64,000 bases of DNA, from the NCBI GenBank assembly GCA_021018995.1, contig CM037588.1:140861725-140925724 (forward strand). The letters run 5' to 3'. The notes under the pieces were generated by a model. That model was given only the letters and a program-made list of their open reading frames with translations, was not told where the DNA came from and did not search any database. Source of the DNA: Chloranthus sessilifolius (taxonomy: Eukaryota; Streptophyta; Magnoliopsida; Chloranthales; Chloranthaceae). The position numbers and the translations under genes were made by a program. Of this stretch, positions 48,201 to 57,200 are shown one piece after another; the stretch's first letter is position 1, and each line of letters starts with the position of its first letter.

Positions 48201-51200
48201 TATTACTCTATGATATACAACCCATCTACAAATGGCTTAGCGAAAGCTTTTAACAAGGCATTGGTCAAATTGTTGAAAAGGACAGTTGCTAAAAATAAAC
48301 GTGACTGGCATGAAAGATTGCAAGAAGCCTTATGGGCTTACAGAACGACTCATCGTACTCCTACACAGGCCACTCCATATGCATTAGTATTTTGAGGTGA
48401 AGCTTTATTACCCTTAGAGGTCCAGATTCCTTCTTTAAGAGTAGCATTAAGTTACAATCTTACCAAAGAGCAAAATGCAGCACTCAGGTTCTCAGAACTT
48501 GAAGCCTTGGATGAGCGTAGGCTCAAAGCCCAGCAAAGCTTGGAGGCATACCATGCTCGCATGTCAAATTCATTCGAAAAAAAGGTGAAGCGATGATCCT
48601 TTAAGAAAGGGGACCTAGTCCTTACTGTTCGTTGCCCTATAATTGTTACCCGAAAAACTCCATGAAAATTTGAGCCTAAATGAAAAGGACCTTTTGTAAT
48701 AGAAACTGTCTATTCAAATGACGCTATATATTGGTTGATGCAGAAGGAAATGAATCTCCAATTAATGGTCACTTTCTGAAGCGATATGATCCATAGGTAT
48801 GTTTATATGTTATCTCTTACTCGCATGAGGATAAACTGCGTAAGGTTTGTACTTAGGTACATTATTAATGTAAACAACATAGGTATGTTTATATGTTATC
48901 ACCTACTCGCATAAGGATAAATTGTGTAAGGTTTGTACTTAGGTATATTGTTAATGTAAACAACATAGGTATGCTTATATGTTATCTCCTACTCGCATGA
49001 GGATAAACTACGTAAGATTTGTATTCAGGTACATTATTAATGTAAATAGCATAGGTATATTTATATGTTCTCTTATACTCGCATGAGGATAAACTGCGTA
49101 AGGTTTGTACTTAGGTACATTGTTAATGTAAACAACATAGGTATGTTTCTATGTTATCTCCTACTCGCATGAGGATAAACTACGTAAGGTTTGTACTTAG
49201 GTACACTGTTAATGTAAACAGCATAGGTATGTTTATATGTTCTCTCCTACTCGCATGAGGATAAACTGCGTAAGGTTTGTATTTAGGTACATTGTTAATG
49301 TAAACAATATAGGTATGTTTATATGTTCTCTCCTACTCGCATAAGGATAAACTGTGCAAGGTTTGTACTTAGGTACATTGTTTACTCGCATGAGGATAAA
49401 CTATGTAAGGTTTGTACTTAGGTACATTGTTTACTCGCATGAGGATAAACTATGTAAGGTTTGTACTTAGGTACATTATTAATGTAAATAACATAAATAT
49501 GCTTATATGTTCTCTCCTACTCGCATGAGGATAAACTCCGTAAGGTTTGTACTTAGATATACTGTTAATGTAAACAGCAAAGGTATGTTTATATGCTCTC
49601 TCCTACTTGCATGAGAATAAACTACGTAAGGTTTGTACTTATAGATTGATAGTCAATATAAAATTAACCTCATAATTTTTTGTTGATTTTTAGAAAATAT
49701 TTTTAAGGACGTTTTGATCTCTGTAAACGTCTCAAAATCAGTCAGATCTGCCCGGGTAGCCAAAGTAGATCTTTCAGATTTAATTTTGACCATCCGATTT
49801 GCATTGAAATCGACGGTCAATATAAAATCAACCTTATAATTTTTGTTGATTTTTAGAAAATATGTTTAAGGACGTTTTCATCTCTGTAAACGTCCCAAAA
49901 TCAGTCAAATCTGCCAGAGTAGCCAAAGTAGATCATTCGGATTTAATTTCGACCACCCGATCTGCATTGAGATCGATGGTCAATATAAAATGAACCTTAT
50001 AATTTTTGTTGATTTTTAGAAAATATTTTTAAAGATGTTTTAATCTCTGTAAGTCCCAAAATCAATCAGATTTGCTCGGGTAGCCAAAGTAGATCTTTCG
50101 GATATAATTTCGACCACCCGATCTGCATCGAGATTGATGATCAATATAAAATCAATCTCATAATTTTTGTTGATTTTTATAAAATATTTTAAAGGACGTT
50201 TTGATCTCTGTAAACACCCCAAAATTAGTCATATTTGCCCGGATAGCCAAAGTAGATCTTTCAAATTTAATTTTGACCACGCGACCTATATTAAGATCAA
50301 TGGTCAATAGAAAATTAATTTCATAATTGTTGTTATCAATTTATTAAGGTTCATAAATTTTAATCGGATCGTCTAAGAGATTTAGGAGATTCATTTTAGT
50401 AGTTGGAGAGCGTTCTCGTAAGAATCGCGAATCCAATCTAGGAGATTCATCTTGATAATCGGAGAGCGTCCTCGTAAGAATTGCAAATCCTATAACCATA
50501 AATCAATATACAGTATTCCCATAAGAATTACAGTCTGGTTAATCTCAAAATCAAAAAATTCATCTCCTAAAATCTCTCAGATTGAAATAAGATCATCCGA
50601 TGGACCCAAAAAAAATTTTCAAAATTTCAATGATCAAATCTCCGTAGAGAATAGGATCACTAGTCAGATTTCGATGAATCGAATCTCCGTAGAGAATACG
50701 ATCATTAGTTAGTAGTAAAATTCTCATAAGAAATAAAAAATTTATCAATTTTTTATAATAATTTTTATTTAAAAAAAAAAAATAATAATAATAATAATAA
50801 TTGAGGAGGCACATGTTGACTCAGAAATTTTGAAATCAGTAACCCTTTATTCTTCCATTTAACCTCAAAAATCAGATAGAATAAATTAATAGAAGGAATT
50901 AGGAAATGAGACTTTATTTATAAATTTTTTTTTTATAAATCCTACTCTAAATAGGACTTAAAAAATCTACTCTAAGTAAGATTTAAAAGTCCGAAGTTAT
51001 ATTAGTCACGTAGGTGGCTAGAAAATATATTTAGTCACTAAGGTGACTAAAAAAATACTCATCCACCTAGGTAGCTAGAAAAATACTTATCCACCTAGGT
51101 GGCTAAAAAAAATACTTATCCACCTAGGTGGTTAGAAAATATACTTAGCCACCTAGCTGGCTAGAAAATATACTTAGTCACTTAGGTAGCTAGAAAAATA

Positions 51201-54200
51201 CTTATCTACCTAAGTGACTAAAAAATATACGTAATCACCTATGTGGCTAGAAAAATACTTATCCACATAAGTGACTAAAAATATGCTTAGTCACCTAATT
51301 GACTAAAAAATACTTATCTACCAAAGTGGCTAGAAAATATACTTAACCACCTAGCTGGCTAGAAAATATATTTAGCTACTTAGGTGGCTAGAAAAATACT
51401 TATTCACTTAAGTGGCTAGAAAATATACGTAGTCACCTAGGTAACTAGAAAAATATTTATCCACCTAAGTAGCTAAAAAATATACTTAGGTGGCTAGAAA
51501 AATACTTATCCACTTAAGTGGCTAGAAAATATACGTAGTCACCTAGGTAATTAGAAAAATATTTATCCACCTAGGTAGCTAAAAAATATACTTAGTCACC
51601 TAATTGGCTAGAAAATATATTTAGTCACTTAGGTAGCTAAAAAAATACTTATCCATCTAGATGGCTAAAAATATACTTAGTCACCTAAGTGATTAGAAAA
51701 CTACTTATCCATCTAGGTCGCTAAAAAATATACATAGTCACCTTAGTAGCTAGAAAAATATTTATCCACCTAGGTGGCTAGAAAATATACGTAACCACCT
51801 AGATGGTTAAAAAATATAGTTAATCACTCAGGTGACTAGAAAAATATTCATCCACTTAGTTTGCTAGAAAATACACTTAGCCACCTAGCTGACTAGAAAA
51901 ATACTTATCTACCTAAGTGACTAGAAAATATACGCAGACACCTAGGTGGTTAGAAAATATATTTAGTCACCTAGGTAACTAAAAAAATACTCATCCACCT
52001 AGGTGGCTAGAAAATATATATAGTCACCTAGGTGGCTAGAAAAATATTTTTTCACTTAGGTGGTTAAAAAATATATTTAGTCACTCAGGTAACGAGAAAA
52101 ATACTCATCTACCTAGATGACTAGAAAATATACGTAGTCATCTAGATGACTAAAAAAATACATATCTACCTAGGTGACTAGAAAATATACGTAGTCACCT
52201 AGGTGGCTAGAAAAATACTTATCCGCCTAGGTTGCTAGAAAAATACTTATCCATCTAGGTAGCTAGAAAATATAGGTAACCACCTAGGTGGTTAGAAAAA
52301 TACTTATTCACCTAGGTGGCTAAAAAAATATTTATCCACCTAAGTGGCTAAAAAATATACTTAGCCACCTAGCTGGCTAGAAAAATACTTATCCACGTAG
52401 GTGATTAGAAAATATATTTAGTCACACAAGTGACTAAAAAAATATTTATCTACTTAGGTAGCTAGAAAATATACATAGCCACCCAGATGGCTAGAAAAAT
52501 ACTCATCCACCTTGGTGATTAGAAAAATACTTATCCACTTAGGTGGCTAAAAAATATATTTAGCCATCTAGTTGGCTAGAAAAATACTTATCCATTTAGG
52601 TGACTAGAAAATATACATAGCCACCTAGGTGGTTATAAAATATATTTAGTCACCCAGGTGACTAGAAAAATACTCATCCATGTAGGTGGCTAGAAAATAT
52701 ACTTAGCCACCTAGCTAGATAAAAAATACTTATCCACCTAGGTGGCTAGAAAATATACGTAGCCACCTAGATGGCTAGAAAAACTTATTTAGTCACCTAG
52801 GTGGTTAGAGGACATACTTAGCCACCTAGGTGGTTATAAGAAAAGAATGACATACGCAAGAAGAATTTTTTTTCAATCCGCGTGAAGACGAAAACTTACG
52901 CAGCTCTCTCAGCCATTAATTTCATGAAAGCTTTACGGGAATCGTAGGATCGTAACTTCTATGACCGCTAGCATAAATCTATAAATAGCAGACTCGTCCT
53001 CATGGCAAGGGATCTAAAAATTCTGACAGGAGACCTCTGCCGAAAATATCTCCAACTCTTTTGACAAAAGACTTTAGGGTATCTCCGATATTCTAACTAT
53101 TCTTTTTTTTCTTTTTTTTTTATTCTCTATTTTTAAAAGTAGACGGGAGGAATAAGTTAGAATTAAGACATTTAGGATAAGGGCTACAACTCCTCCTAAG
53201 TAAGAATTTTTATTGTAATTTGAGATTACGCGTTACGACTCGTATCTAATTTCTTGCGTACTTAGAAATAGTTAAGCCATGTGAGTACGACTCTGGGCAT
53301 AACTCCTATTACACTCGGATTGTAATCACAAATTCGATGCTCATACAGGTTGCAATTACGAACCCGAAGAATGATTTCGGACTATGATACCTAAAATATT
53401 CATATATGATAGTTAGAGTTTTCCTCGCGGCTCGGATCATCACTCTCTCAAATGAGGGCTTGAACTTTAACCTCGAGATCGAAAAAATTTTAATGGTAGA
53501 ATCATTGACTTTTGATCAAACGATCATAATGTGAGATCGTAACGAGATCCAACGATGAATTTATTACATATTGACTAGATCTTATGAATTTGATCAAATC
53601 CAATTATAAAATAGTTGACTTTTGATCAAACGATCATAATATGAGATCGTAACGAAATCCAATGATAGATTTATTATGTATTGACCAGATCTTATGAATT
53701 TGGTCAAATCCAACGGTAGAATTATTGACTTTTGGTTAAACGATTATAATGTGAGATCGTAATGAGATCTAATGATGGATTTATTACATATTGATCAGAT
53801 CTTATAAATTTGATAAAATCCAATAGTAGAATCATTGACTTTTGATCAAACGATCATAATATAAAATCGTAACGAGATCTAATGGTGGATTTATTATATA
53901 TTGACTAGATCTTATGAATTTGGTCAATTCTAACAATAAAATCATTGACTTTTAGTCAAACGATCATAATGTGAGATCGTAATGAGATTCAACGATGAAT
54001 TTATTACGTATTGATTAGATCTTATGAATCTGGTCAAATGAACGGTGGAATCGTTGACTTTTAGTCAAATGATCATAATACAAGATCGTAACGAGATTCA
54101 ATAGTGAATTTATTATATATTGACTAGATCTTATGAATTTAGTCAAATCCAACGATGAAATCATTATAAAATTATCTATGATTATCAAAAATTAAGAAAT

Positions 54201-57200
54201 TTGATGATATCTAACTCATAATTAGACATTATCACTAAAAGTGATAACTCTTTTGATAATCAGTTGTCCGAAGAACGGATTTGATATTCGTACTCATCTT
54301 TGAGACGAAAGAACAAGAATTCATTTTAAGACTCATCTACGAGTTTCTTACTCCAGTAATGACTCGTACTTTTCGATCAAATAGAACCGACTTTTGGAAG
54401 AGGGGTTCTCCCATCCGTCGTCCCCTATTTCATATTTCGCAAAGCTCCGATGATGATAGTATGCTATGCATTTATCTCATTATGGATTGAAAATGTCGAT
54501 GAAGACTTAGAATTAGAATTTTAGTTTTGTTTATTTCAGACATGTAATTATGTTATTTTTTTTATTAGAATAGCTTTTAATCAGAGGTATTCAATTTTGA
54601 TGTAATTAACGGGGAATCGATTGCGATACTCGGAAGTGTAAGGTCCGCCATTTTAATAAAACCCTCTCCTAGCGAGAGAAAATTTGTTATGATTTATTTG
54701 TGTTAGATTTATATCCTACGCAAATTTGTTGTTTACAGATTACAATGAATAGGTCCTAACACTGTTGTTGTAACACTTGTCACAATGCTAGATTGTCCAT
54801 GAGCTGTCAAAGAAGAAATATTTGTGCACCATAAAAAGAATAAATTTCTAGGGAAAAGTATTAGAAACCCATGAATTTTGTTGTCTGAGGTCCATGAGCC
54901 ACTTACCATGAACCCAAGCTATGGGCTCCAGTATCCTCATATAAAAACCCTGGGAAAATTGTCAAAGTCAGCACATATATCAGAAACACATCAGCCATAT
55001 AATCCAGATTTTTGAAAAACAACTGCTTGTTGCTCAAACGCTCCTGCTGTTTAGAATCTTCGTTGGCCTACAATAAACCCATATCTGATTAGGATCTCAA
55101 GGTATCTTTATTCTCAAACTAATTATCTATCAATTTACTCTTTGGCTTACTTGCATTTTGATGCCAGCAGCAGCAAGATCAGCTAAAACTGTTTGAGATC
55201 CTTCAGAAGCTGCCCTTTTACGATAATACCTCACAAGTGGCAGTTTGGGGAAGATGAATGCATAAAGCAGCACACATAGTAGCTCAAAAAATGCAGAGAT
55301 CGCAAAGAATAATACTGCAATGGGAAGTTGAATAGAGGGTAGACATTATAGAAGTGCACAAAGTTTAGTTGTTACAAAATCCACTATAAAACATAGAAGA
55401 AAAATTGACTCATGCTCTTTGCTCATGCACAACATTTCTATGTAAAATATAGGAAACAAATAACTCATGAAGAAATAGTAACCTTGGCCCGGTTTTCCAG
55501 CCAAGTCAAGTCACGTGCACTCTCAAACAATGCAATACATTTTTATCAGTTTTTTTCATCATGTTTTACTACTTGGTTGCATTGGTGCATGTCCTTACTT
55601 ATTTGCAGTTTGGGCAACCATCTTGTAGGGTTCCCAATGCAATCACAGGTAGGGATTCCATCAGAGTTTTTATTGGAGTGTCCAGACTGATCTGTGAGAT
55701 AATACAATACTCTCTTTTTTTTTTAATATTGAGTACAGATTGCTACTTAGTGAGTCTGAGTTCCTAACACTCCCCGTACTCATATACAAGGCACTTATCA
55801 TTCTCTGTTCACTTTCCAACAGTTTTTTTCACATGTTTAGTCTTCTCGAACTTTGTTCCCTTCTATAAAATTTGGATGGTAGTTTTCTAGACTTTACGCA
55901 AATGTGCGAAGGTTGGAACATCGTGATGAGCTTATTGAATTTCAGAAAAGGAAAAGCAAAAAAGTTGAGGTCTCGGTACTTCTATTGGTGTTGTCTAGAA
56001 AATGAATGTATTGATTCTAGTAATCTCAATCAATTCTCTCGTAATCTTGATTGAACTGTTTCTTCCTAATGTTCTTTTTGATAGAGTGTAAAGGACCTCC
56101 AAGCAATTGAAAATTGCACGCATTCTACAAGAAAATCTTGAAAGATGGAGAGCAATAGATTTTAAGTGAGCAAATCTTGAAAGATGGAGAGAAAATCTTG
56201 AAAGATATTTGTCTTCAAATTAGTTTCTACACGGAGCTGCAAGAAAAAAAAAATATTTTAAGTGAGCCTTAACTTTGATGAACAAACAATGAAGGGAAAA
56301 AATAAGAACAAGACCACCATTTTAACTCAATTCCTAAAACATTTGGTAACTCATTGTAGAGACATCTTAGAGAATCTTGCAAAGAGTTATCCTGATTTTT
56401 GGAGAGAAACTCCAAACTGTAAGCATCTAAAATCTCTTAAAGTTGCACATAAAAAAAAAGATTATTCTTGTTTACTTTGAAATCAGAAATTTGCATTCCA
56501 TATAAGGGATTTGCTCAGAGTGGTGAATAATTTCCCAATGGATAGACCTTGAATAATTTTACATCATCTTTCAAGATACGTGTTTAATCTTATTCATACT
56601 AAAAAAAATTAATGTGCATTTTTCATGCAGTTGAGATTTTTGGTCTTGTAAGTTGTAATAAAGAGACAAATTTCATTTAAGTTAAACTTTATGACCTGCT
56701 AAAAGTTATGAATTATAAAAGCAATGAACTGATATATTTTCAACTGCAATGCTTTTGTATGTAAATAAGATATGGATCACATACTAGCTCCTTTCCGAAG
56801 GCCATTTTTGGAATTTTCAAAGGCTGCTTTTGTGATTAACCGCAGAGCAGAGGTTAGAGCTCCAGAAGCAGCAAAACCAGCCAAAAATGACTACAGTTCC
56901 AGAAGAACAGCCAAAATCATAAATGTGGTCCAACATATTTGCAAATGAGAGGAATATGAAAAAGGCATTGCCAGAGACACCTTACTTGGATTAGTTCAGG
57001 GGTCATGAAACAAAGATCACCAACCATTCCCCCCTGAACAAGAGCATCAGAAACTCCGAAAGCTCCACTAATTGCACATATGCCTACAAAGGTTCCGATC
57101 CCTCCTTTTCCAGATGTCGCCAAATCCAACTATGATTGAACAAGGATGCTGAATAAGGTAATTTACAACATCCCATAAACAGCAATTATCAAATCAGCAG

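Larger units (their letters stand above)
19439..54737 (+). mobile_element. Giant Tat/Ogre-like Ty3/gypsy retrotransposon, 35.3 kb with nested insertions
   Basis: Two direct LTRs (19439-28121 and 50814-54737) begin TGTTGACTCA and end TTGTTTACA, with GATCA (19434-19438) and GATTA (54738-54742) as a target duplication with one C/T difference. Inside, in order: putative primer site, gag (split by another element), protease, RT, two RNase H domains, integrase, then a long 3' UTR of tandem repeats. Protease type, dual RNase H and size fit the Tat/Ogre lineage. Without the nested chromovirus (12.5 kb plus TSD) and the LTR insertion (2.3 kb plus TSD) the element is about 20.5 kb. The LTR flanks differ by roughly one base in ten by eye, so the insertion is old. 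It lies antisense in ENT intron 7. Confidence 0.92.
50814..54737 (+). mobile_element. 3' LTR of the Tat/Ogre-like element
   Basis: 3924 bp with the same order of blocks as the 5' LTR: unique start, palindrome array, TATA box, 110-bp repeats and end TTGTTTACA, then GATTA. It has no nested insertion. Confidence 0.92.
18518..54906 (-). other. ENT intron 7, 36,389 bp
   Basis: The donor is GTAAGT (54906 down to 54901) and the acceptor CAAG ending at 18518. Flanking codons join as TG + G, giving the conserved GSWYTLVL. Subtracting the Tat element and one target duplication leaves about 1.1 kb, a normal size, so the excess comes from transposition. The large element is antisense to the gene. Confidence 0.9.
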
